Below, one piece after another: positions 56,021 to 64,000 of a stretch of DNA of 64,000 bases. Where the stretch lies: positions 48,982-112,981 of the forward strand of contig CAZLJE010000016.1 of assembly GCA_964559835.1 (NCBI GenBank), given 5' to 3'. The notes under the pieces were generated by a model. It was not told the origin of the DNA and ran no database searches. It saw nothing but the letters and a program-made list of their open reading frames with translations. The translations under genes and the position numbers were made by a program. How positions within the stretch are numbered: the first letter of the stretch is position 1; each line of letters starts with the position of its first letter. This stretch comes from DAISJI01 sp964559835 (GTDB lineage: Bacteria > Acidobacteriota > Terriglobia > Terriglobales > Acidobacteriaceae).

Positions 56021-56860
56021 TCAGCGTTCCGCGACGAACTGTGTCTGAGCCTCTTGGACCGGATACCACTTCCCCGCCGGCTTTCCTTGAATCTGTTGCG
56101 CGAGGGTTGCGGTGTTAGCCCCGAGATCCTTCTCATAAATGCTTCCGCCGCCAACGACAACAAAGGTCATGACGCCTGTAGCGCCATACGTAGCAGGGTA
56201 GGCGACCAGTACCGCGCCCACGGGCTGTTGGCCTAAGACGCGAAAATAGTAGCCGTGAAACGGCCCCTGCACCGGTTGCGCGGTGCCGGCCTTGGTAATG
56301 GTGTCTGCAAATCGCCGGATGGAGTCATCACCGCTAGTCTGCGCCGCCCTCTGAGCACTCGACTTGCCCAAGGCGTGGCAGACCTCGATTGCGGTGGTTT
56401 CATTCTCTCCTACTGTCCGGGCCAGCACTTCCTGAGATCCCGCGTCCGAGTCAAAGTGCCATTTACCGTTGTTTTCAACGAGCGGAATGGGAAACGGCCA
56501 GTTTTCCGCCCCGATATAGAGGACCGTGGTGCGATCTGGCTCCTGGACCAGGCGGTGCATCTCCTGGTATTTTTGCGCGAAGTGCTCGCGCTCAAGCTTG
56601 TCCTGCGCGTCATCGCCGGACGAAGTCAACTCCGGTCCCGCTCCCAGGATCGCTTGCACCGCCTGCTCATCGTTCTTCTGAACGGCGTCAAACAGAGCCC
56701 GGGAGGCCTGCGCGGCAGAGGTGAATGTTCTCGGTCCGGATTGCTGTGCGTATGTCGGTTGAGCACAGCCCAGCACCATTACGGCGATCGTAGTTACAAA
56801 TACTACGGTCCAGGCGAGTATCAGTGGACGTGTGGCGAATGAAAGGTTTGTGCGCGTCAT
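56021..56860 (-). CDS. DUF2950 family exported protein
   Basis: 279 aa from ATG 56860; GTG at 56872 would sit right against the AGGAG. Signal peptide in the first 40 residues (LILAWTVVFVTTIAVMVLGC), with Gly-Cys that might act as a lipobox. Mature part matches DUF2950: ALFDAVQKNDEQAVQAILG, YIGAENWPFPIPLVENNGKWHFDSDAG, ALGKSSAQ, GPFHGYYFRVLGQQPVGA. Periplasmic or surface, function unknown. Preceded by a DUF3300 gene 45 bases upstream on the same strand; the two families regularly occur as a pair. Confidence 0.9.
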   Translation of the reverse strand: MTRTNLSFATRPLILAWTVVFVTTIAVMVLGCAQPTYAQQSGPRTFTSAAQASRALFDAVQKNDEQAVQAILGAGPELTSSGDDAQDKLEREHFAQKYQEMHRLVQEPDRTTVLYIGAENWPFPIPLVENNGKWHFDSDAGSQEVLARTVGENETTAIEVCHALGKSSAQRAAQTSGDDSIRRFADTITKAGTAQPVQGPFHGYYFRVLGQQPVGAVLVAYPATYGATGVMTFVVVGGGSIYEKDLGANTATLAQQIQGKPAGKWYPVQEAQTQFVAER

Positions 56861-56905
56861 GATTGATTCCACTCTCCTTTATTAGATCGTGTGTGCGGAA
56901 CCGCG

Positions 56906-58018
56906 TTACCTGCGGCCGCCTCCGCCGTGGAAGCCTCCACCGCCGTGAAAACCGCCTCCATGGAAGCCTCCCATGCTCGAGAATCCACGAGAGGAGAAAC
57001 CCCTGGATACGCCGCCATGATTGAAGCCGCCGAATGCTCCATGACTGCCACCGGCGATGCCATGTTGTGCACCGCCCCGGTCGCCGCCACGAAATGCGTT
57101 TCCACCTCGAGATCCGTGGAAGCCGCCACCGCCGTGGGCCGCGACGCGTGCGCGATTCGCGTAATAGCTGCGGTTTACAAGCGTTCTGCTGTGGGAGACA
57201 TATGCGTGGCGGTCAAAGTCGATCCTGTTGTGGTGCCAATCAAAGCCCCAGTGATTCCATCCCCAACCGTACCCACCGAAGAAGCCGATTCCCAAGCCCA
57301 AGCCAAACCCAATCCCGGGCGAAGTCCAATACAGGCCCGGGTACCAGTACCAGCCCGGCCACGCAACAAGGGGAACCCCATACGCCAGCCAGGGATCGAA
57401 TTCCGGTACATAGACAACGTCGGGATTGGCGGGCTCGATGACAATCGTTTTTCCACTCTTCTTGACGTTCTCCTGTGAGGTACTCTTCAAGGTCCCTGCC
57501 TTTTCGGCCTCCTGGCGCATCCCCTGGACAGCCTTCATCACGCCCTTCTGGTTATTGATGTAGGCGTCCCCGAGAGACGAAGTCCAGGAAAGGTTCTTGT
57601 CCATGTTCGCAAGAACGGACGGAAACGCGGTCAACGCCTTCACGCTTGGGTCCCAGGGTTGCTGATTGACAGCCTGGGCCAGTTGATCTCCCTTGAGTTC
57701 CGGATGAGCTTCCACCCAGCGTTCGGCTTCCACAACTTCGGCGGGGTAGGTGGACGCTGCAAGTATCTGGGCAACCAGTGAATCCGGATACAACGCGATC
57801 GGCGCAACCAATTGCTGCAACTCCTGCTCCGTGGGTTTCGCCGATGTCACGGGAGTCGCCGGCGACGCGGACTGGTCCGCTGCTTGTGGCGGGGCGGACT
57901 GATCCGTTGCCTGCGGCGGCGTGGACTGGTTCGCCGCTTGCGCCAACGCTCCGGGGACCGTCGCAATCGCGAGATAGCAGGAAAGAAAGATGGACAAAAC
58001 TTGCTTGCTGCGATTCAT
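56906..58018 (-). CDS. DUF3300 family exported protein
   Basis: 370 aa. Signal peptide residues 1-26 (LSIFLSCYLAIATVPGALA). Pro/Gln/Ala-rich linker (residues 30-65), DUF3300 core (ELQQLVAPIALYPDSLVAQIL; STYPAEVVEAERWV; VIEPANPDVVYVPEFDPW), then a Gly/Trp/Tyr-rich stretch and a C-terminal tail of GGGFHGGGG-type repeats. Probable cell-envelope protein; function unknown. The His/Gly repeats resemble those in the small protein at 54297-54716, though on a different domain. Confidence 0.9.
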   Translation of the reverse strand: MNRSKQVLSIFLSCYLAIATVPGALAQAANQSTPPQATDQSAPPQAADQSASPATPVTSAKPTEQELQQLVAPIALYPDSLVAQILAASTYPAEVVEAERWVEAHPELKGDQLAQAVNQQPWDPSVKALTAFPSVLANMDKNLSWTSSLGDAYINNQKGVMKAVQGMRQEAEKAGTLKSTSQENVKKSGKTIVIEPANPDVVYVPEFDPWLAYGVPLVAWPGWYWYPGLYWTSPGIGFGLGLGIGFFGGYGWGWNHWGFDWHHNRIDFDRHAYVSHSRTLVNRSYYANRARVAAHGGGGFHGSRGGNAFRGGDRGGAQHGIAGGSHGAFGGFNHGGVSRGFSSRGFSSMGGFHGGGFHGGGGFHGGGGRR

Positions 58019-58124
58019 AACAACTCTCCAATTCCCTTTTCGCCGGCTACTTCCGCCGACGATGGGCCGGCGCTACAACGGAGGGCAGGTTCGCCAGTCC
58101 GCTGAAGGCCGACCCAGAGGCTTC

Positions 58125-58280
58125 TTACGCCACCAGCGGACACGGCGCATGGTCGCATTGACACGCGATCTCCACGTCTTCACTGCCGGCATAGCGACAT
58201 GCCTCACCGCAAAACTCTTGTCCATCCGGAACATCGCAAAGGCACGGGATGTGAGCGCATTTCTTCAGCTTCGGGCGCAT
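58125..58280 (-). CDS. SmtA-type bacterial metallothionein
   Basis: 51 aa, below usual gene-length cut-offs. Starts MRPKLKKCAHIPCLC and ends DHAPCPLVA. Eight Cys (positions 8, 13, 15, 24, 28, 40, 42, 47) and His10/His44, in the order KCAHxPCxC, FCGEAC, IACQCDHAPC: the prokaryotic metallothionein (SmtA/BmtA) layout for a zinc or copper cluster. GAGGAG lies five bases before the ATG at 58280. It stands alone between DUF3300 and a lipoprotein-like gene; the multicopper oxidase 4 kb away may share a copper role. All codons were checked by hand. Confidence 0.85.
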   Translation of the reverse strand: MRPKLKKCAHIPCLCDVPDGQEFCGEACRYAGSEDVEIACQCDHAPCPLVA

Positions 58281-58429
58281 AAGACTCCTCTTCTTGATTG
58301 ACTCTTCATTCTCGGTGTTGATGGAGCACTTCCTTGACCAATTGTGGCGAAAGGCGAAACCATGAAGTTTGAGAATTTGACGCGAGAAGCGTCACGATAT
58401 TGACATGTGTCGACAGATGAACAGCGGGT

Positions 58430-59296
58430 CTATTTTTGGTCACGGAACTGCAGGGCAGCCGTGCGTAGTCTCTGCTGCTGTCCGGCTTGCACCTGATCAA
58501 CAGACCGGGTTTGATATCCGCTATGGCGGATCGTCAATACCACGCGGCCGACGATGCGCGCTTGAGTCACGGATGCGATCTGGAACGGCAATGTGAAATC
58601 GCCGAAGTCAGCGTAGTCTTCGCTGAAATCTACCCGCTTGACCCACCACGAGGGTGACTTGCTCAGCCGTCCCAATGCGCGCACCAAGTGCCCTGTCCAG
58701 GGATCGAGCAGGATTGCGCCTTTGAAGAGCTCCGCGCTTTTCCGACGCGGCATCACGGCAAACCTGTATAACGTTCGACCTTCATGGCTCTCCGCCCTGG
58801 AATAGGAAAATTTGTAGTTGCTGTCGAGGATCGCCGTTTTCGACTCCATACCCCGGTGCACATGTTCAGCGTCTGCCTGCAACACGCGTAGGATCACATC
58901 CGTCTTGATGAAACCGCTCCCCGCGAAATGCACGTCGGTGTAGGCCAGCGTTCGGGGCGCCGAAAACTTCTCTGTCAGCGACATCTGTCCCTTTTCAGAA
59001 CTCGCGCTGGCTTGTGCGTTGATCGTGATCTCGTCTGAGTATTCGGCCAGAGTAGAAAGTTGACTTCGCGCCCTGGACTGGTAAAGGCCTAGGACCTCGC
59101 CAGGACGGAGCGCGGATGGAGGTACCGCCGCCGATTTGGTGACAGTCGTGGTCGCGATCGGCGAGTGCCGTTTGTGGCAACCCACTCCCGAGCAAACCAC
59201 GGCTGCCGTTATCGCGATCAGCAGCGTCGCGCTAATATGGTTTCCGACCCGCCTGTCAGTGTTCGTGTGAGAACCCGCTGTCGTGGGCGTTGGCAT
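58430..59296 (-). CDS. Exported protein of unknown function, LolA-like fold possible
   Basis: 288 aa. After a polar N-terminus, a hydrophobic segment ISATLLIAITAAVVCSGVGC (about 20-40) that could be a lipoprotein signal with Cys. Mature part has alternating beta-strand pattern (EKFSAPRTLAYTDVHFAGSGF; GRTLYRFAVMPRRKSAELFKGAILLDPWTGHLVRALG), as in outer-membrane lipoprotein carrier-like families (DUF4292/LolA-like). Ends with FTLPFQIASVTQARIVGRVVLTIRHSGYQ. Function unknown; the fold call is a guess from pattern. Confidence 0.6.
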   Translation of the reverse strand: MPTPTTAGSHTNTDRRVGNHISATLLIAITAAVVCSGVGCHKRHSPIATTTVTKSAAVPPSALRPGEVLGLYQSRARSQLSTLAEYSDEITINAQASASSEKGQMSLTEKFSAPRTLAYTDVHFAGSGFIKTDVILRVLQADAEHVHRGMESKTAILDSNYKFSYSRAESHEGRTLYRFAVMPRRKSAELFKGAILLDPWTGHLVRALGRLSKSPSWWVKRVDFSEDYADFGDFTLPFQIASVTQARIVGRVVLTIRHSGYQTRSVDQVQAGQQQRLRTAALQFRDQK

Positions 59297-59604
59297 GGAT
59301 CCTGTCTCCTGTTGCGGGCGCGGCGACGATCGTTAAGCTCGCCCCGTAGGGCCGTTGCAAATCGCATTCCACAATTCATAGCTAAGCGCTCCAATGCCGA
59401 GGGCAGCCGATCGATGTCGGAGGTTGGGCCAAAGAGTGTCAATCAAATGACACTGTGACACGACGGGTTAATGGACTTTCGCTGTCCCGTAATCCATTGC
59501 TGCCGGTTATGGCATTTCTCCGGGCTCGAAGTTTGGTGCGACGATTGCACCTCTACCGTTTGAGACAAGGCCGGCGTCGTAAGTCGACGCCGGTGAAACG
59601 GTGA
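59297..59604. other. Intergenic region with inverted repeats
   Basis: 308 bases between divergent genes. Contains a perfect AGTGTCA-N6-TGACACT at 59435-59454 (operator-like), a sigma-54-like element TGGTGCG-N4-TTGCA with GG at 59535-59536 and GC at 59547-59548 (10-bp spacing; two mismatches, also an inverted repeat GGTGC-N7-GCACC), and a perfect 9-bp hairpin CCGGCGTCG-TAAGT-CGACGCCGG at 59571-59593. All would lie in the promoter/leader of the lactate-dehydrogenase-like gene. Confidence 0.5.
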
Positions 59605-59808
59605 ATGATCATGACTTTCATTGACCTTATGCTTAGGGCCAACCACATTGCCCGAACGGAAGGCAGTACTCAACCCGACGGCAGCTTTGGGCCGTCGTGG
59701 CCGTGGCACCGGCGCGACAACTCGCAAATGGCAGAATTTGCATCCGCAGCCGGAGTGCTGATGGGAGCAATCTCCATCAACACCGACTATGTCGGAGTGT
59801 CACGATGA
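59605..59808 (+). CDS. Possible small protein upstream of the dehydrogenase
   Basis: 67 aa: MTFIDLMLRANHIARTEGST..., ending TDYVGVSR. Its TGA overlaps the next ATG (ATGA at 59805-59808), as in coupled genes. GGTGAA lies near its ATG (either 59605 or 59611). No known domain. It could equally be a chance frame in the leader. Confidence 0.35.
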   Translation: MIMTFIDLMLRANHIARTEGSTQPDGSFGPSWPWHRRDNSQMAEFASAAGVLMGAISINTDYVGVSR

Positions 59809-60761
59809 AGATCGGAATCATCGGTGCGGGTGCAGTCGGTACGGCTTGTCTTTTGTCGGTCGTCACGCGGGGAAGCGCGCGTGAGGTGGTACTTGTAAAC
59901 CGGAACCGCAAACGGGCGGAGGGAGTGGTGACGGATGTCCAGTATGGCGCGGTCCTGTCACCCACGATTGCGATAAAGGCGGGCGACTATTCCGATCTGG
60001 CGGGTTCATCGGTTGTAATGATCACCGCCGGAGTGAACGAGAAGAGTGGGGGTGCGACCGATCGCAGCGATCCAGTCGGCAGGCTCCGTCTGCTGGAATC
60101 GAACGCGGCCATTTTCGAAGACATTGTTCCGAAGATCCGCAGGGCTGCTCCCGAAACGCAGATCCTCGTGGTAAGCGATCCCCCCGACGCACTCGCAGAT
60201 GTCGTACGTATGCTCGGGCACGAGCGCGTCCTCAGCACCGGAACTTCCCTTGACACTCTGCGATTTCGCTTCCACCTGGCTCAACAACTTAGCGTCAACC
60301 CGTCCAATGTGGAAGCGCTCGTCATAGGGGAACACGGTGTCTCGTCAGTTTTCCTGTGGTCAGCGGCTCGAGTGGGCGGCAGGAAGGTACTAGATCTGTT
60401 TGCCGACACCACTTCGGCTGCTGAAGCCGCCCGCGATAAGCTCGAGCGCGAGGTCCGTTACGCGAACATCACGATCATCGAAGGGATCGGCGCCAGTCAG
60501 TACGGCATTGGCATGGTTTCCGCGCGTCTGACCGAGATGATCTTGCGTGATGAACGAGCGGTGATCCCCATTGGGTCCTACAACCCAAGCTTCGGCGTCA
60601 CTCTTTCCCTGCCCAGCATCGTTGGGCGTGACGGTGTGCAGAGCGTCATCGAACCCGAGATGTCCGACTCGGAACGGCGAGGTCTGCAACACAGCGCCGA
60701 GGCGATCAAGGCAGCCCTGTCTCGCCTGAGCTTTGGAACAGCTCGGCCGCGGACAGCCTAG
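59805..60761 (+). CDS. Lactate/malate dehydrogenase family protein with altered active site
   Basis: 318 aa from ATG 59805. NAD-binding GAGAVGTA (7-14), acidic NRNRKRAEG in place of the usual D at the end of strand 2, catalytic-loop Arg in GGATDRSDPVGR (loop longer than in LDH), active-site His in IGEHGVSSVF, substrate Arg in DTLRFRFHL. The invariant SNP of strand 4 is SDP here (Asn to Asp), and the fingerprint residue selecting NAD over NADP (Asp) is Asn-Arg-Asn, which favours NADP. So it is a family member whose substrate is open; ordinary L-lactate dehydrogenase is not assured. No link to the Lut module, 45 kb away. Confidence 0.8.
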   Translation: MKIGIIGAGAVGTACLLSVVTRGSAREVVLVNRNRKRAEGVVTDVQYGAVLSPTIAIKAGDYSDLAGSSVVMITAGVNEKSGGATDRSDPVGRLRLLESNAAIFEDIVPKIRRAAPETQILVVSDPPDALADVVRMLGHERVLSTGTSLDTLRFRFHLAQQLSVNPSNVEALVIGEHGVSSVFLWSAARVGGRKVLDLFADTTSAAEAARDKLEREVRYANITIIEGIGASQYGIGMVSARLTEMILRDERAVIPIGSYNPSFGVTLSLPSIVGRDGVQSVIEPEMSDSERRGLQHSAEAIKAALSRLSFGTARPRTA

Positions 60762-60824
60762 CGGCGAGTACCTGCGGTATGATTTTCGGCGCTCTGCTGT
60801 TGTCACAGGCTCGACCCCGGGTAG

Positions 60825-61034
60825 AGGTTTACGAATGGATCCGAGCGCGCGGGATCAGATCAAGCCGTCGGTATCGGGGCGAACGAGTCGGTCGTCCTTC
60901 GATCATCGGGGCGGCTGCGTCTTGCTCATCTTCAACACTACGCGCTTGCGGTTCTTTCGGTCGCCATCGCACTGGGTGCCGGCGGTTATCAACGAGGCGC
61001 CGCCTGGAAGCGTCAGAAAGCGCTGAAGGAAGCC
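60825..61034 (+). other. In-frame leader resembling a decayed sensor N-terminus
   Basis: This stretch is open in the same frame as the sensor gene but has no start codon. It contains RLAHLQHYALAVLSVAIALG, which resembles the first membrane helix region of DUF4118-type sensor kinases in Acidobacteria. It may be a leftover of a deleted kinase start, or the tail of one fused by deletion to the response-regulator gene. Confidence 0.35.
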
Positions 61035-63257
61035 ATGACTCCTGCCCTCCACGTTTTGTACCTCGAGAATGACGCCGCCGATGCGGAGTTGGTGAAAGCG
61101 ACGCTCACAAGCGAGGGGATTGCCTGCGAGATAACTCGCGTTGAAACACAATCCGAATTTGTTGCGGCGCTGGAACAGAGGGAGTTCGACCTGATCCTGG
61201 CAGATTACACTCTGCCCTCGTTCGATGGCTTGTCGGCATTGAAAATCGCGCGACAACAGAAACCCGATGCGCCATTTATTTTCGTCTCCGGAACCCTTGG
61301 CGAGGAGGTTGCGATCGAGGCGCTCAAAATCGGCGCGACGGATTACGTTTTGAAAACGCGGCTGTCTCGACTGGTGCCGTCAGTCCAGCGAGCGCTGCGT
61401 GAAGCCGAAGAGAAAACCCGGCGCAAGCGCGCCGAAGAGGCCGTCCGGCGAAGTGAAAAAGAGCTTTGCGAAGTCATTAATGCCGTACCGGCGATTGTCT
61501 GGAGCGCGTCTACGGACGGCAGCGTCGATTTCGTCAATCAACGCTGGCAAAACTTCACAGGTTTACCTCCGGAGAACGCATTCGGATGGAACTGGGACGC
61601 CGTGGTTCATCCCGATGACCGGGCCCGGTTCGTCGCCGCCTGGCGTGCGGCGCTTGAAGCTGGGCAATCCATGGAGCTTGAAGTGCGGGTGCGACGGGCG
61701 GACGGCGAATACCACTGGCTATTGATCCGCAACGTCCCGCTGCGCGATGAACTGGGGAACATCTGCAAATGGTATGGAAGTGGCATCGACATCGAGGAGA
61801 GCAGGCGGGCCGAGCAGGCTCGCCGAGACATTGAGGAGCAATGGAGGGCGGCGTTTGAGAGCAATCCCACGATGTACTTCATGGTCGATGCGGCCGGCAA
61901 CATCGCAAAAGTGAATGCCTTTGGCGCGGAGCAGTTGGGCTACAGCGTCAGCGAGTTGGTCGGCGAGCCCGTGTTGAGCGTTTTTTATGAACCGGACCGG
62001 CATGCCGTCCAGGAGCATGCTAAGAACTGTTTCGAGCAACCCGGCCGGATGATGAGGTGGGAAGCCAGGAAGATCCGCAAAGACGGCAGCATGCTGTGGG
62101 TGCGTGAAACCGCGAATGCTGCTGTCCTGAAGGAGCGCCTGGTCCTGTTGGTCGTGTGCGAGGACATCACGGAGCAGAAGCGGGCCGAGGGGGCTGCCCG
62201 CCGGAGTGCAAGTGAGCTTCGCGACTTGATCGAGAAAATACCTGTGATGGTGTTCTCCATCCGGCCCGACGGTTCAACGGAATTCGTGAGCCGAAATTGG
62301 AAGGACTACGCCGGGTTGTCACTGGAGAGCACCACTGGCGAGGGCTGGCAGTCCACAGTCCATCCCGACGATGTTGAGACACACCTGGACAAGTGGCGCA
62401 CGTCGATGGCGACTGGCCAGCCGTTTGAGAACGAAGTACGCCATCGGAGATTTGATGGCGAATATCGCTGGTTCCTGATCCGGGCGGTGCCCTTACGCGA
62501 TGAGCACGGAAACATCCTCAAGTGGTATGGAATCCTGACGGACATCGAAGACCGCAAACGGGCGGAAGCCTTGCTCACCGGCGAGAAACGGATCCTCGAG
62601 ATGGTGGCGAAGGGGGACTCGCTTGCTCAAATCCTGGATAGCTTGTGCCGGTTGGTCGAGGAACAAGCGAGCGGTGTCCTGGCATCGATTTTACTGGTGG
62701 AAAACAATCTCTTGCGCCATGGTGCGGCGCCCAGCCTTCCAAGGGTCTACACGGAGGCGATCGACGGAGTTGCCATCGGGCCTTGTGTGGGTTCGTGCGG
62801 GACCGCCGCCTACCGCAGAGAACAGGTACTGGTCGAGGACATCGCAACCGACCCGCTGTGGGCAGACTTTCGTGCCGCGGCTTTGCCCCATTCCCTGCGC
62901 GCCTGTTGGTCGACACCGATCTTCTCTTCGCAACAGGGGATCATTGGGACGTTCGCCATGTATTACCGCGAACCGCGCCGACCAAGCCCGCGCGAGCAAG
63001 AGATCATCGAACAGATCACACATCTGGCAGGAGTTGCGATCGAACGTAAGCGGACGCAGGAAGCTCTGCGGCGCAGTGAGGCGTACCTGGCCGAAGCACA
63101 GAGGCTGAGCCATACCGGCAGTTGGGCACGGAACGCTGCGACCGGCGAGACCACTCACTCCTCCGAGGAGCACAGCCGGCTCTACGGCTTCGACCCTGAG
63201 CAGGGTATAGTCATTCCAGGCATTCACAGAGCGGGTCCATCCGGAAGACCGAGCTAA
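61035..63257 (+). CDS. Hybrid receiver-PAS-GAF sensor protein, interrupted by a frameshift
   Basis: About 740 aa before a stop. Order: receiver domain 1-125 (LYLENDAADAELV; ADYTLPSFDG with the phospho-acceptor Asp; FVSGTLGEE; Lys in YVLKTRL); PAS 150-255 (HPDDRARF; GEYHWLLIRNVPL); PAS 270-385; PAS 395-510 (HPDDVETH; YRWFLIRAVPLRD); GAF about 530-665 (GPCVGSCGTAAYRREQVLVEDI); start of another PAS (SEAYLAEAQRLSHTGSWA). The frame is lost near 63208-63211: removing one base there rejoins SFQAFTERVHPEDR in the next frame. Start ATG has AAGGAAG just upstream. Either a real pseudogene or a base-calling error. Confidence 0.85.
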   Translation: MTPALHVLYLENDAADAELVKATLTSEGIACEITRVETQSEFVAALEQREFDLILADYTLPSFDGLSALKIARQQKPDAPFIFVSGTLGEEVAIEALKIGATDYVLKTRLSRLVPSVQRALREAEEKTRRKRAEEAVRRSEKELCEVINAVPAIVWSASTDGSVDFVNQRWQNFTGLPPENAFGWNWDAVVHPDDRARFVAAWRAALEAGQSMELEVRVRRADGEYHWLLIRNVPLRDELGNICKWYGSGIDIEESRRAEQARRDIEEQWRAAFESNPTMYFMVDAAGNIAKVNAFGAEQLGYSVSELVGEPVLSVFYEPDRHAVQEHAKNCFEQPGRMMRWEARKIRKDGSMLWVRETANAAVLKERLVLLVVCEDITEQKRAEGAARRSASELRDLIEKIPVMVFSIRPDGSTEFVSRNWKDYAGLSLESTTGEGWQSTVHPDDVETHLDKWRTSMATGQPFENEVRHRRFDGEYRWFLIRAVPLRDEHGNILKWYGILTDIEDRKRAEALLTGEKRILEMVAKGDSLAQILDSLCRLVEEQASGVLASILLVENNLLRHGAAPSLPRVYTEAIDGVAIGPCVGSCGTAAYRREQVLVEDIATDPLWADFRAAALPHSLRACWSTPIFSSQQGIIGTFAMYYREPRRPSPREQEIIEQITHLAGVAIERKRTQEALRRSEAYLAEAQRLSHTGSWARNAATGETTHSSEEHSRLYGFDPEQGIVIPGIHRAGPSGRPS

Positions 63258-64000
63258 GGTCAGCCAGACGTTTGAAAACGCGATCCGTGACCGTGCCGAT
63301 TTCGACATGGAATTTCGGACCGTCCACTCGGACGGCACGATCAAGTACATTCACGGCGTAGGGCACCCCGTCTTCGGCGCAACCGGCGAAGTCGTTGAAT
63401 ACGTCGGCACTGCCGTCGATGTGACCGGGCGCAAGCGCAGCGAGGAAGCGCTCAGACAGAGCGAGCGAAATCTGGCCGAAGCGCAAAGATTGACGCACAC
63501 CGGCAGTTTCATTTGGGACGTCAGGACGAAACAGGCGCTGTACCTGTCGGACGAATGGTATCGCGTTTATGGATTCGATATCGAGGCGGAACAGGCCGCC
63601 GCGGCTGGAAATGGTGAGCTTGAGCGCGCCGTTCCGCGCATGCTCATTGAGGGACATGCCTGGGAAGAACGGCTGCAGCGCATTCACCCGGAAGACCGAC
63701 CCATGTGGCAAGCGGAGGTCGACCGGGCAATCCAGCAAAAGTCTGATTACGACTTTGACTTCAGGATTCTTCTTCCCAACGGCGCGACGAAGTACCTTCA
63801 CACTATCGGACACCCAGTTGTGAACCATGCGGGCAATGTCGTGCAATTTACGGGTAGTGTGACAGACATTACGGAGCGGAAACGTGCCGAGCGCGCGCTA
63901 CGGGACAGCGAAGAACTGAAGCGGAGGATCATCGAGAGCAGCACGGACTGTATCAAGGTGTTGGACCTCGAGGGAAACCTGCTGTTCATGAGCAGCGGCG
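63211..64000 (+). CDS. Continuation of the PAS sensor after the frameshift (3' end outside the window)
   Basis: Open in the +1 frame to the right edge. Seen: FTERVHPEDRAKVSQTFENA, TVHSDGTIKYIHGVGHPVFG, then AEAQRLTHTGSFIWDVRT and HPEDRPMWQAEVDRAI, ILLPNGATKYLHTIGHPVV, then another PAS start (IIESSTDCIKVLDLEGNLLF). So at least three more PAS modules follow; the histidine-kinase domain, if any, is beyond the window. The two pieces almost certainly form one gene of the kind with repeated PAS domains; ATG 63309 could start a separate protein. Confidence 0.75.

Overview
This is a 64 kb window from a GC-rich bacterial chromosome, most likely an Acidobacteriota (Terriglobia/Solibacter-like) soil organism. 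The grounds are two very large Oar-like TonB-dependent receptors with N-terminal carboxypeptidase-regulatory-like domains and no SusD partner, many Tat/Sec-exported glycoside hydrolases, the DUF3300/DUF2950 pair, and small proteins typical of that phylum. The assignment rests on gene content only. No rRNA, tRNA, CRISPR array, insertion sequence or phage gene was seen.

Layout. 1-2.0 kb: an acyl-CoA dehydrogenase cut by the window edge and a small unknown protein. 2.0-6.8 kb: a leftward uronate operon (uxaC, ExuT-like transporter, kdgK, eda). 6.9-8.9 kb: an SDR dehydrogenase, the wreck of a rhamnogalacturonan acetylesterase, and a LysR regulator. 9.2-22.1 kb: a tightly packed leftward run of 12 genes holding a complete non-phosphorylating L-fucose pathway (mutarotase, FucP symporter, fucose dehydrogenase, fuconolactonase, UxaA-type dehydratase, ketodeoxyfuconate dehydrogenase, FAH-type diketo hydrolase), a LutAB-fusion/LutC lactate-oxidising module, a GH29 fucosidase, a KduI/IolB isomerase and an alginate-lyase-family enzyme. 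22.5-23.3 kb: a divergent IclR regulator. 23.4-45.9 kb: a polysaccharide-utilisation region (GH27, two GH105, two GH28, two GH3, GH95, alginate-lyase-like protein, TonB receptor, cupin, metallo-beta-lactamase-fold protein, second IclR). 46-49.2 kb: a second TonB receptor ending at a clear terminator. 49.3-64 kb: housekeeping and stress genes (DEAD-box helicase, RRM protein, multicopper oxidase, ECF sigma factor, DUF2950/DUF3300, a metallothionein too short for usual gene-length cut-offs, lactate/malate dehydrogenase-like protein, a frameshifted multi-PAS sensor).

How it fits together. Exported GH28, GH105, GH3, GH27, GH95 and GH29 enzymes would strip rhamnogalacturonan/pectin and fucosylated side chains. 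Unsaturated uronates enter through a KduI-like isomerase and KduD-like SDR, and saturated uronates through UxaC; both converge on KDG, then KdgK and Eda. Released L-fucose is oxidised to pyruvate and L-lactate, and the Lut proteins would recover the lactate.

The most notable signal is regulatory. Six intergenic regions each carry two copies of a 15-bp imperfect palindrome (about TTTCA-N5-TGAAA), always exactly 21 bp apart, in front of the uronate operon, the fucose operon/iclR pair, GH27/GH105, GH28/GH3, the first TonB receptor and the second iclR. This defines a probable local regulon, plausibly controlled by one or both IclR proteins. Two gene remnants (TonB receptor C-terminus, CE12 esterase C-terminus) show that the locus has been rearranged.
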